From Phoronis australis (taxonomy: Eukaryota; Phoronida; Phoronidae): DNA of 31,451 bases. This document shows, piece by piece, positions 22,099-31,451 of the stretch. The translations under genes and the position numbers were made by a program. Under the pieces are notes generated by a model. The model had not been told where the DNA came from and ran no database searches. It worked only from the letters and a program-made list of their open reading frames with translations. The stretch spans positions 437,213 to 468,663 of the forward strand of contig NMRA01000358.1 in the NCBI GenBank assembly GCA_002633005.1, in the 5' to 3' direction. Position 1 is the stretch's first letter, and every line of letters starts with the position of its first letter.

Positions 22099-22543
22099 GG
22101 CTTAACTACGAAAATTCGGGGCAGGTGCCACCAATTTAAGCGAATGGTAAACTCGTAAATTTTGGTTCTCTGATAAGTTACTTTTTCACCCAAGTAGACC
22201 GATGATGGACAGACCATTCTTAAAAGACCTCATTAATATCCACGTGGAATACGAAGGCCGATTAAGCACGACAAGGCAATGGCTGTATCTACTTCGCGTG
22301 ACATGTCGTTTGTTACTGGTTTTATCCCATACGCGTTGAATCTATCGGGGGAAATACGGCCATGTGATGTTTTTTTCCGTATTCACCTCCCGCACTACTT
22401 AAATAGTGACCTCTGACATGGAAAGTTCAAAAGGTAGTGCAATGTCGACTCGACGTTGTTAGCCCGTTAGATCATCAAATTTTCGGAAAACAGTTTAAAG
22501 TAATACAACTGTAGCAGTGTAAATAACACTCAACGTGCAATCA

Positions 22544-22946
22544 GGGCCCGGTTTCTAATCTTTGTACTCGAAACGAACTCGAAACTATTTTTGGCAATTT
22601 CTCTGATCCTTTAGTGCGAACTTAAGATAATTGGTTATCAGACTGTGCTCGAATACATTATAGTTTATGCATAGGAGTTTCTAGTTCAAGTTTGCTCTTG
22701 AAGACCCTTATATTCGTGCTACTAACTCGAGTAAAAACTCGAAATTTCGAGTTTGAACTCGAACTTATTGCTTTAATATTGGGTTTACAAACTGTGAACT
22801 AAGGGCAATAAATTATCTACGTAAGTTATTGTGTACTCGAGCATAGAATAATAGACACTTATTTTGAGTTCGGCCAAAAGTAGAGTAGAAAATGCCAAAC
22901 CTAATTTCGAATTCCATTTCGAGTAAAAAGATTGGAGACCGGGCCC
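22544..22946. mobile_element. 403-bp miniature inverted-repeat element
   Basis: The termini pair over about 41 bp with roughly six mismatches: left GGGCCCGGTTTCTAATCTTT, right (inverted) GGGCCCGGTCTCCAATCTTT, continuing into ACTCGAAA. A 20-bp perfect palindrome, AAACTCGAAATTTCGAGTTT, lies inside at 22735-22754 among many ACTCGA/TTCGAG motifs. A short - strand frame overlapping the right end is not a gene. No unambiguous target duplication is visible. Confidence 0.8.
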
Positions 22947-23620
22947 AGGTCTCAATCGTAACGTCTGAAACAGGACTGTTAATTACATGACATCCTGTCT
23001 GAGATTTCATTTGATAAATAGTATATGGCTGCAACTCAGGCGCCGAGATAAATTTCTGAATACTTTCTACCTAAAAAAATATAAGAACCACGCGCAAGGA
23101 GCAGTTTTAAGAAGCGTCTGAAGGGGCATCAGCCACAACGTCTGGGTGTCCTGCACAGATATTACTCAACGAAGTCACGAAAAACGTCAGAAATGTAAGC
23201 AAACTTAGAAACAGATTTAGCTCAAACTCTGACGAAAATACTGAAAATAGCAAATATGCGCCCCAAGCCTGTAGCTAAACTAAAATTCAACTGAACTGCC
23301 GTATCAGGCAGGCTGCAAAAATTCATTCATAAAAGTATTGCGTGCACGTATACGTGTCACGCGATCTGCGATCATCATTGGTAAAAGATAACAAATGACA
23401 CAAAAGCAAGTGGAGCAATCTGTATAAACCCGCTTCTTTAAAGAATCCTCATAGGGGCGCATAGGATAAATATGTAATGCAATGTACTTGTTTGTGTCAA
23501 GTGTGTTATAAGTATATCTCGATTCGTGATATAAAGCCCAAGTTCAAATACTTTTGCATATCACGAATTGGTAAATCACGTATGTTGTATAACATATATT
23601 TACTTTTAGGTTTTTAGGTT

Positions 23621-23858
23621 TAGACCGGGAGCCTAGACTGAAGGAGGTACCAACACCTGTCGTGGGGGCACTTATATCTCGGAATATACAGATGTCTGCC
23701 GTTGTCTGCCGTTGTCTGCACTCTGGGTGGGACCCCTAGGTAACCTTTCAAAGGGGTCAAAAATGAGCTAGATTATACTGAGGTGGACTCTAAGTGCTCG
23801 TATGGTCAGATGTTGGTACCTCGTACATCTATGCTAAGTGCCGTGGGCTGCAGGTCTA
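23621..23858. mobile_element. 238-bp inverted-repeat element
   Basis: The ends TAGACCGGGAGCC (23621) and, inverted, TAGACCTGCAGCC (ending 23858) pair imperfectly. Further in, GAGGTACCAACA (23644-23655) is matched exactly by TGTTGGTACCTC (23811-23822). Three GTCTGCCGTT-type units in tandem lie near 23692-23716. The right end coincides with the border of the copy-1-specific block. Confidence 0.65.
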
Positions 23859-24722
23859 GTTCGTTCAAGAGGTGTGTCTTAACTTAGACGGAAGTCGGAT
23901 TGACTAACAATGTCCGAAACCCGTTCCATGAAACTCTTGCAGCCACAGGTTAGAGTGAGTTATCCTGCTACGGAGTTTTAGGCTTAACATTATTTCCTTA
24001 ATATAAATGAAAGAAAATTACAACTATTATCACTTTAACAGTATGCATGAAAATGATCAATGCTACAAGAATAGCAGTACACTGGACACCTGTAGGCAAA
24101 AGGCTAAAGCTGAATATGGAACCTTAAATGACTTTTTTATTGTCACTGGTAGAAGACGATTTAAGAGTAAGCTAGCCTGCTAGCTAGCCGGGTGTGACCA
24201 TAAACTGAATTTACAGGTTTGTGTCAAGGTCATTACTGTTGGAAATTGATGGAAGATATCTCTCAGGACTCTGACGTTGCCACTGGAACACAACAACCAT
24301 CAGTGGCCTCGCTAAGTGTAGAAAAACCTTGCCTGGATATTCATTCATAGAGATCACGCTCCTCCTTCTTAGCCTCCTTTTCACTTCCCCATGAATAATG
24401 CGTTGGGATAGAAACAAAGGAAGAGAGCAAACATGAATGCAATTTCCCTTCAGATGACACGTCGTTTTTTATCATGAATGTTGGAAAAGAGCTACAGTCT
24501 GGCCATGGCAACACAAAAATCGTATGAAGGCGACGATTTTCCAAATTTGATTTTTGTAATGTCGGTCGTTTTTTCTTTACGGTTCAGGATTACTTGTGGA
24601 TCAAGAAAAAAAAAACTGAGCCAGTCAGAGTTTGTGACAACGTGTTGAACGGCAGCATCTATTTTAGAGGTGTTTCCACTGTCTTCAGTTTGTTTTCATC
24701 CAAGTTTTCCTGATGAAAACTG

Positions 24723-25249
24723 AATGAAGAAGACCTTCAGTACTTGAGCGAACACGGTATACTATGCAATTTATGTTGAAATATTTATCCAACGGTTCTT
24801 TTAAGGAGCCATTTCACACTTTACCTATGGCTCGTACAAAATACAACCAACGGTCATTTTAAGGATCACCTGGAATTTTCCAGAAGAACTGCTCACGTCA
24901 GAACGTTTAATTAGAACGGGCGTTAGACCAGTGAATTCGCTGTCGTGTGGCATTTTCATCTGAACAAAATCAACAAATTTCTGAAACAAAAACGTGAAAT
25001 GAGTATCTTTTACATTTATAGACACTCCTTGTAATTTGTGTACAAATTCGTTTTTGTAATTTTCTCAGTACTTGAACCCGGAATCCCAAACTGTTCGGAG
25101 TAACTATGTGCTGATATTTGATTGCAAGCAGACGGCAAAATCTGTCAGCACTTAAAAGTTTGCAGTTACACGACCTGTAGCATTACCAAAGGTACTCAAG
25201 ATACTAAGAGTTCTACAGTTTGAGGAATTTGAACAGCGCTTCATTGCCG
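24723..25249. other. Gene-free stretch
   Basis: No supported gene. A short direct repeat (CCAACGGT followed by TTTTAAGGA) occurs at about 24789 and 24847. An overlapping 66-codon - strand frame is chance. Confidence 0.45.
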
Positions 25250-25261
25250 AAATTATTTCGT

Positions 25262-25840
25262 TTCGTTGTGCTAGACAGTACAATAGATGCAAAAATGTCC
25301 CGTCATAATACACTAACCGGAAGCTGGGATTGGAAATTCAGGAGATTGCCTCCTCTTCTGGGATATTCCAAAGGAAAATGTCGGAGCTGCGAAAAATTAA
25401 TTTCCACAGCAAATGCACACACCAGAACATACGAATGCAAGCAACCCCCACGCATGCGCGGTGCAACCTCAGCGGCCGTGAGATAGAAGATGGCATTTCA
25501 GGGCTACAGTTCTAAGCTGGTACATCGTCCCAGCTGTCGAAATAGGTCATTCTGGACGCATTTCCAGAAAAGAGCCCTGCATAAGGTTCTAGAAGCATTC
25601 TTTAGTAAAAATTGGAAAAAGACTTTTTCACACAGTCATGGTATGGCGAATTCTACTTACCCTGTTCCTCAGCCGAATTTTGCATTTTTGACCATCCAAT
25701 TAGCAGACAGTAAAATAGATGCAAAAATGTCCCGTCGTAATACACTAACCGGAAGCTTGGATTGGAAAGTCAGGAGAGTGCCTCCTCCTCTGGGATATTC
25801 CAAAGGAACACGCCTGAGTTGCGAATCTCGTATCATGATT
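25262..25840. repeat. Two direct copies of a ~130-bp repeat
   Basis: The segments about 25270-25402 and 25702-25830 match closely in the same orientation. The shared core includes ATAGATGCAAAAATGTCCCG, then TACACTAACCGGAAGCT and CTGGGATATTCCAAAGGAA. The first copy continues into the sequence shared with 18310-18402 (through CAAGCAACCCCCACGCATG); the second does not. Both copies keep an open + strand frame (MSRxNTLTGSxDWKxRR), but many changes alter residues, so this is more likely a dispersed repeat than a gene. Confidence 0.75.
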
Positions 25841-26119
25841 GATGAAGTTTACAACAAGTAGTTTACTCCAAAATGGATTTTCACGTGTTAAAGAGGCTTG
25901 AACATTTTTGGAGACTATCTTGTGATTATGTCCCGTTGTTTATTGGTTGCTTTAGTGCAGTGTAAAGAAAAGTGAAGCTTCGTTAAAAAACTTCCTTTGG
26001 AGTTAGCTTCACGTTATCGTCGTGGGAAACGGTGAGAATAGCAATTTTAGACTCAAGATACTGACGATCAAAATCAGTTGTTCCGTAAATTCACATTGTA
26101 AAGTTGAGGTCTCCCTTCA

Positions 26120-27690
26120 TGCCTCAGCTCAGGCAGGTTTAATAATTTTAATGCAACAGTTGATGTCACGAGCGAAGATCTTGCAATTTTTTTTGCTTCT
26201 TCTTACGTTGGGGATGTCAAAGACTTTGGTCCTATTGGGAAAAGCCCTTTAACCTGAATGCTTGTGACATTTGAGGCCAACAAAAGACATTGATAAGGCA
26301 TCCAGGCACTGAAAGGGGAATTGGAAGTATCGACAGCAACGGCTTATAACAAGGACTCCCGAACGCTCTGATTGATGTAATAAATCGTCCAAAGAAAATG
26401 ATATCCCGTCTTTGAACGATCAGCACACCGTTGCTCCCATTCTGACGATAACACCGTGCATTACCGATGTCGAAAACGGAACACTCATTCCATATCTAGA
26501 TGTGGTCACGAAAGAAGTTATATCCTATGACAGCAGTTACAACGGTGTTGATTTCGAGGTTCTGGTCGGCTAAGTCAGTCGCTCAGGGCATACTGATTTA
26601 AAAGAGGGCATCCAGCACAACACTCCAGATTGCCAAAATAACGACAAGACCACCATGGCTGATCATGTGACTGGAATGACATGTGGGGATAATAAAATAC
26701 CTGGAGATCACATTCCGTCAATGAAAGGCCAGCGGCAAGAATCGAGCCCAACGGCTGATAGCAAAGATGTCAAAAAGCCCTGCAGAATCTTACTGAATTT
26801 ATAAAACCGCTCATAAAAGAACATATCCTGACTACGCATGACCAACCTATTGAATTTGTTGCTGCTATTCCCGTCATGGCCGAACTCCCGGCAGTACCGT
26901 CCACTACTGATCCGAAATTACTGTCAAGCGAATTTAGGGTTGGTGATGGGAGAGAGCGTTAAAGTTAGATCCCATGTCTCTAGTAACAGGAATGTTGATC
27001 TCGAGGTTCTACCCGGCAAAATCAATCGTTCAGTACATGCTGAATTAAAATGAGAGATCAACCATTAACGGTACATACTGCCATAATATCGACAAGACGA
27101 CGATTCTTGATCTGGTAACTCGAATGTCATGTGGGATAAAAAAAAATACCTGGAGATGACATCCCATCAAACACAGGCCAACAGCAAGACTAGACCTCCA
27201 CGGCTTATATAAAAGATGCCGACAAAGCCCTGTAGGATCTCAATGAATATCTAAAACCTCACGAAGAAGAAAACATCCTGACTACGCATGACTAGCCTAC
27301 TAAATTTGCTGCTGCTACTGCTGTCTTGACCAAACAGTCGCTAGTAACACTAATTACAGATATCGAAATTACATTTAAACCGGATCTAGGCTTGGTCATG
27401 GTGCAGCCTTGCAAAATTAAGCGCAACTGGAATGCTGAATTGGAAGAGGGGGCCCCTACGGCACTTAAGATTTTTGTGATGAAGAAAAGGCGAGATTGGA
27501 TGTGACGGACCACGGAACACTTATAGCTAACACTAATTATAGATGGTTCGCTTTATGTTCCCTCTGAAGAAGATATTGAAAAAGTGGGTCGTGCCAGTTA
27601 TCGGTGAAGTCTTTGATGATTTTTTCAAATTTTGACGAGGGTAGTGAGGACAATGAAAGTTCTGGATACTACAGCACTGCAAAGGAGAAG
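26120..27690 (+). pseudogene. Decayed coding sequence with ~400-440-bp internal repeats
   Basis: Three degenerate units lie in the same orientation: about 26230-26570, 26570-27000 and 27005-27500. Aligned landmarks include CGAGGTTCTG at 26560 and CGAGGTTCTA at 27002, and CATCCTGACTACGCATGAC in units 2 and 3 (about 26824 and 27274). Protein-like pieces survive in conflicting frames: VDVTSEDLAIFFASSYVGDV (about 26160), ALQNLTEFIKPLIKEHIL (26777-26962 frame), and in units 2 and 3 PGKINRSVHAELK and PCKIKRNWNAELEEG. Unit 3's frame (27215-27505) has two in-frame stops. This looks like an old repeat-domain gene that lost function. I cannot name the family; no transposase or RT motif was seen. Confidence 0.5.
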
Positions 27691-27694
27691 CTGA

Positions 27695-29101
27695 GTAACG
27701 TCGTCGTTGTGGCAAATTTGGGAGCATACCGTGAATAATGCAACCGTAGGTTACGTACATGAAGTAAGCACCTCGAAAGATACGAAACTATTAGACAGGC
27801 AAATTAAATTCAAGGCGAGCTTTAAGGACAACGAGAAGACAATCACTTGTAAAGCGGTCGATATCACAGACAGTTCTCTCCATGATTCAATTCAAGTTAC
27901 TATCTTTGTCAATGCATTTGAAAACCATCGAGTCTTGATAGCTTGGGTAGTGGTCGCTTGCTGCCCGCTGTTACTCATGATACCGACTATGTTATATTGG
28001 GCCATGTTTAAATCAGGAGAAACCCAAGATATGTCAGATACAACACTCTATGATGATATTCCAGCCACGCCTACTTACGACATTGAAGAGTTTGGGAAAG
28101 TATTGTTCAAGAAGTGCAAGCCCAAGGTTACGAGACAGGAATCATATATTTATACTCAACAACCACTGGCGCTGTCACAAACGAGTGAAATAGTCGAGTG
28201 TAGTGACAGCGAGATTCGGGATGGTAAAGAGCCATCAGGTGCTATGCCAAATGGACTGGAGACGGTTAGGTCTGTTGATGTCTCCGCAAGTCTACCACAG
28301 AAAACTCTGGACGGTGTCAGAAGATTGCTAAGACGAATTTTCCGCACTGAAAACGAAGCAAACCAAAGTGACTGTGAAACATCGTCGAATCATTTGATGA
28401 AAGTACCGCGATCCTGTAACACAATGCATGCAGTAAGTGAAAGCACACCCCAGCCGTCAGCAGCCACTGCCTCTCAGAGAAACTTCAAACACACAAGCTG
28501 GTGGAACAGTCTGGTTAGTAAATTTACTGCACATCCTTCACCAACGTCTCCCAAATTAACAAACAACCACATTCAAGCCAGCAACGACCCGCAAAACGCT
28601 GCAGATACGCCCCCCAATATTCCTGAAGAGGAGATAGACCATAAAGACAAGGGTTTTGATTGGTTTCCAAGCATGGCGAACGTAATCAGTCCACCCAAAC
28701 CCATCCAAAATATAATTAAACATAAACAAAAACGGCAAGGACCAGTTCCACTGTTGCCTCCAGACGATGCTCAGGAGAGCGGCCCAAGTACACTTTTAAC
28801 AAGTTCTGAATTGTCTCTAGTCAAAAAACCTCTCCAAAACAACAAAAGAAACATGGATCAAACAGTGATAAACAGAGCTTTTAAACCATACACTTTTACA
28901 AGGTCATCTCAAGCCAATGTGATAGATTTAAGAGAAAAGCAATTATCGCCTACAGAACGGCTTACTGCTTATCGAAATAAGAAACAGGAGATATTCGCAA
29001 AAATACGAGCAGTCTCAACAAAATACCAAAGTCAAAGACATTGCGATGACAACAAAATCGAAGAGAGCGACAATGTGACAGAATCGACTAGCACAAACTA
29101 G
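27695..29101 (+). pseudogene. 5'-truncated duplicate of the Ig-like membrane protein (copy 2)
   Basis: The frame is open from just after a stop at 27692-27694 to TAG at 29099-29101. Duplicated sequence begins at 27715 (IWEHTVNN). It keeps the second half of the Ig-like domain with its distal Cys, the transmembrane helix and the tail. It lacks the signal peptide, N-terminal region, linker and the first Ig cysteine, and there is no ATG before the transmembrane segment. A 2-base deletion relative to copy 1 (TG at 21400-21401, missing after 29027) shifts the last ~25 codons to an acidic tail, DDNKIEESDNVTESTSTN. Apart from that the frame is undamaged over about 1.3 kb, which suggests a young or still constrained copy. 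An upstream exon could rescue it (an AG lies at 27694-27695), but none was recognised. Confidence 0.65.
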
Positions 29102-30757
29102 CTTGCAAAAATTGAAGCTCCATTGAAACAGGGAATTATGATGAAGTTCAGCTGAATCCATACGTGCATCAGGAAGACGTAACCAGAAGGACACGGCAAA
29201 GTATTAAAATTTGACGTTGGAGTCTCTTTACAAAATGAAATCGAGTCGATCCCAGAACACATCTTTTCCTACGCTTTCCTCTAGCACAAGGTTCATTGTC
29301 TACTATTACCGGGATTTCCCATATATAAGCCCACCCGATGGAACGCCCATGGGAGTTCAATCGGGAAAATGTGCCAAATAAACGCCTATGAGGGTATATT
29401 TGGTGCTAAAACTTCTGTTGTCAAGTGTCCAGATAGTGGGGCGTTTATACGGAAAATTTCCTCTTCAGAGTCCATTCAGTGTCAACTTTTTGTCACAAAT
29501 TTAGGTCTGGGGAGTTCTTATCATTTACATGTGTAACAACGAACAAAGTGTTGGCAAACTGTGCAATTATTAATATAAAATTTAACACAGCCCACACACA
29601 CGCCCGGGCGTTTATTTAGTGTTACTAAAACGCCTGAAAATTTTTATGTTCCGAGTACACGCTTATCTACGGAAATTACGGGTAGATGCCACCAATCTGA
29701 GTGAATGGTGAACTCATAAATTTTGGTTCTCAGTCTGATTGGTTGCTTCTTCATCCAAGAAAACCCGATGACGGACTTTACTGACCATTCCTGAAAGATC
29801 TCATTAACATCCACGCGGAATTCGAAAGCCGGTTATGCACGACAAGGCAATGGCTGTATCTACTTCGCCTAAGGGTAACTGGTTTTACTGTAAGGTTCAT
29901 TCAAGAGGTATGTCTAAACTTAGACGGAATTCGGGCTGGCTTACAATGTCCGAAACCCGTTTCATGAAATTCCTTACAACCACAGTTAAGACTGAAATTT
30001 ATACTGCTATGGAGTACTAGGCTTAACAATATTTGTTAATCTAAATTACAACAATCATCACTTTAACTGTATGTATGAAAATGTTCAATGCTGTAAGATA
30101 AGCAATTCACTGGACACTTGTAGGCAAAAGGCTAAAGCTGGTTAAGGAACCTTGGTGACTGAAGAGTAAACTAGTCTGCTAGCTAGCAATGTGTGACCAT
30201 ATACCGAATGCACAGGTTTTTGCCAAAGTTATTTCTGGTGGAAACTGATGGAATATATCTCTCTGGATTCCGACGTTGCCATTGCCGGCCAAATGGAACA
30301 AAACAACGACGGTGGCCTCGCTAAATGCTGAAAACCTTTTCTGGCTACTCATTCATAGAGATCACGCACGTCTAACTTATCCTCGTTTTTGCTTCTCCAA
30401 TGACCTCATGAATAATGGGTAGGGATTGAAACAAAGGGCAAGAGGGTACACGTGTCCAAGTTTCCTTCAGTTGAGATGTCAGTTTTCGTCATAAATGTTG
30501 GAGAAGAGCTTCAGTCTGGTGATGTCAGCACAAAATCGTACGAAGGCGACGATTTTCGAAATTTGATTCTTTGTGTTGTCGGTCGTTTTTTCCTTAAGGT
30601 TCAGGATTATTTGTGGATCAAGGAACAAGAGCTGAAGAAGTCAGGGTTCGTGACAACGTTTGTGAACGGCAACATATATTTTAAAGGTGTTACAACTGTC
30701 ATCGATATTGTCGTGTTTTTTTGTTTTGATCCATCTTTTCCTGGTGAAAACTTAAGT
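27715..30757 (+). repeat. Segmental duplication, copy 2
   Basis: Counterpart of 20087-24722, in direct orientation about 7.6 kb downstream. It is shorter because it lacks the 1.5-kb block of copy 1. The left end joins unrelated decayed sequence; the right end fades near 30757. Confidence 0.92.
29102..30475. other. Duplicated 3' flank of copy 2
   Basis: Non-coding counterpart of 21483-22324 and 23860-24450. It includes the diverged fold-back element (AATAAA at 29377-29382, GGGCGTTTATACGGAAAA near 29437) and GCTAGCTAGC near 30178. A 61-codon frame at 29835-30020 spans the deletion/insertion junction and is not supported. Confidence 0.6.
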
Positions 30758-30784
30758 ACTAGTCCACGAGAGCACCAACCATGA
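30476..30784 (+). CDS. Hypothetical 102-codon frame in duplicated flank
   Basis: Open from ATG 30476 to TGA 30782-30784, beginning MSVFVINVGEELQSGDVSTK. The middle (RFFLKVQDYLWIKEQELKK) is protein-like, but I recognise no domain. A TTTCCTTCAG just upstream (ending 30470) resembles a splice acceptor. The matching part of copy 1 (about 24460-24715) has several frame-breaking differences, so the frame is not conserved between duplicates. The last third runs past the duplication border. Probably chance or a decayed exon. Confidence 0.2.
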   Translation: MSVFVINVGEELQSGDVSTKSYEGDDFRNLILCVVGRFFLKVQDYLWIKEQELKKSGFVTTFVNGNIYFKGVTTVIDIVVFFCFDPSFPGENLSTSPREHQP

Positions 30785-31451
30785 GCGGCAAGGTGGGGGT
30801 CAGCCGATTTTCACCAAATTTGACACATATGTAGTCCTATGGGATCTATAAACAGCGGTAAAATATTTCCTCAAAATATTGTGTTTTTCTAAAGTTATAG
30901 GTTCAAACATATTTTACGGTTTCGCAGCCNATGTTTTCACGGTATAAAACTGTCCAGATTTAACTGTTCATCTTTTTCCTTGAATGAAAGCTACTGATTT
31001 ATTATTCACTTGACATTGTTTAGTGGTGCCTGTAGATTGTTACACAGATGTCTTGAAACACGATTCCGATTTACCGCCCTCATTTAGTAGTTTTACTACA
31101 CTGCCCCCCGTTATGCCATTTTGAGGTTGTGTTCGGTACACTGCTGTACCAAATCTGCCCCCATTGTTATGAGAATGAAACTTAGCCAAAATGTTGACAA
31201 AACATGTTACTTTCATTTCATAAAATAAAAACTTTGTCAGCCAGTTTATTAGTTATATATTTTGGCACCTCAAATGTACTAAAATGAGAAATTTTCATAT
31301 ATCTGCGATCGATGCGTGAGCACCGTAAAATCCGATTGTCCTTCATGTTTTTCGATATTTTGCAACAAGTTAGTGCCTCCTGAATGTTTTGAACGTTTTA
31401 CTACTGATCACTTAGGGCTATAGTACCCCTAAATACCATACATGGCTCCCT
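30785..31451. other. Gene-free stretch at window end
   Basis: No supported gene. Contains one ambiguous base at 30930. Confidence 0.5.

Larger units (their letters stand above)
22325..23859. other. Copy-1-specific block within the duplication
   Basis: About 1535 bp is present here, while copy 2 has about 8 bp between the same flanks (29887-29896). No gene was recognised. It contains the 403-bp inverted-repeat element, a short hairpin (ATTCGTGATAT with its inverse, about 23521-23569) and the 238-bp element whose right end coincides with the block's right border. Either several insertions entered copy 1 or copy 2 suffered a deletion. Confidence 0.75.
20087..24722 (+). repeat. Segmental duplication, copy 1
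   Basis: Two blocks match copy 2 in the same orientation: 20087-22324 with 27715-29887, and 23860-24722 with about 29896-30757. The first covers the 3' two-thirds of the Ig-like gene plus about 840 bp downstream; the second is non-coding. Coding similarity is high in the Ig/transmembrane part (I count about 17 differences in the first 380 bp) and visibly lower in the flanks. The left border lies inside the coding sequence at AATTTGGGAGCAT. The 22325-23859 interval has only a few bases opposite it in copy 2. Confidence 0.92.

Noticed and set aside
27707-27714. Start of copy 2 at TTG 27707
   Set aside because: There is no ATG, and the position lies in sequence unrelated to copy 1, just before the duplication border.

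Overview
The window looks like a piece of an animal nuclear genome, most likely from an invertebrate. Most of it is gene-poor and AT-rich. One exon with a textbook 3' splice site encodes the end of a nicotinic-type acetylcholine receptor subunit. There are remnants of a non-LTR retrotransposon and a Penelope-like element, several short inverted-repeat DNA transposons, and no bacterial gene organisation. One ambiguous base (N) at 30930 suggests a draft assembly. I cannot name the species.

Layout: 1-7.9 kb holds no gene I recognise. It has inverted-repeat elements at 623-758 and 1482-1880, two adjacent DNA elements flanked by TTAA (2822-3246 and 3290-4985), a 191-bp tandem duplication (5817-6185) and a possible core promoter (6609). 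At 7.9-9.3 kb a decayed LINE reverse transcriptase on the + strand is split by a Penelope-like remnant on the - strand. At 11.15-11.61 kb lies the acetylcholine receptor exon. At 13.88-14.46 kb is a 562-bp inverted-repeat element with 9-bp target duplications, and at 15.97-16.23 kb a 38-bp minisatellite.

The right-hand third (19.2-30.8 kb) is a segmental duplication. Copy 1 carries an intact single-exon gene (19239-21482) for an apparently undescribed type I membrane protein: signal peptide, cysteine-bearing N-terminal region, Thr/Ser-rich linker, Ig-like domain, one transmembrane segment and a roughly 370-residue cytoplasmic tail. Copy 2 (27715-29101) starts abruptly inside the Ig-like domain. 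It lacks the signal peptide and N-terminal region, and a 2-base difference changes its C-terminus. It is joined on its left to a decayed, internally repeated coding sequence (about 26.1-27.7 kb). The flanking non-coding DNA is duplicated too, except for a block of about 1.5 kb found only in copy 1 (22325-23859) that contains two inverted-repeat elements.

No operon-like cooperation between genes is visible. The receptor exon and the Ig-like gene are independent loci on the same strand, separated by repeats.
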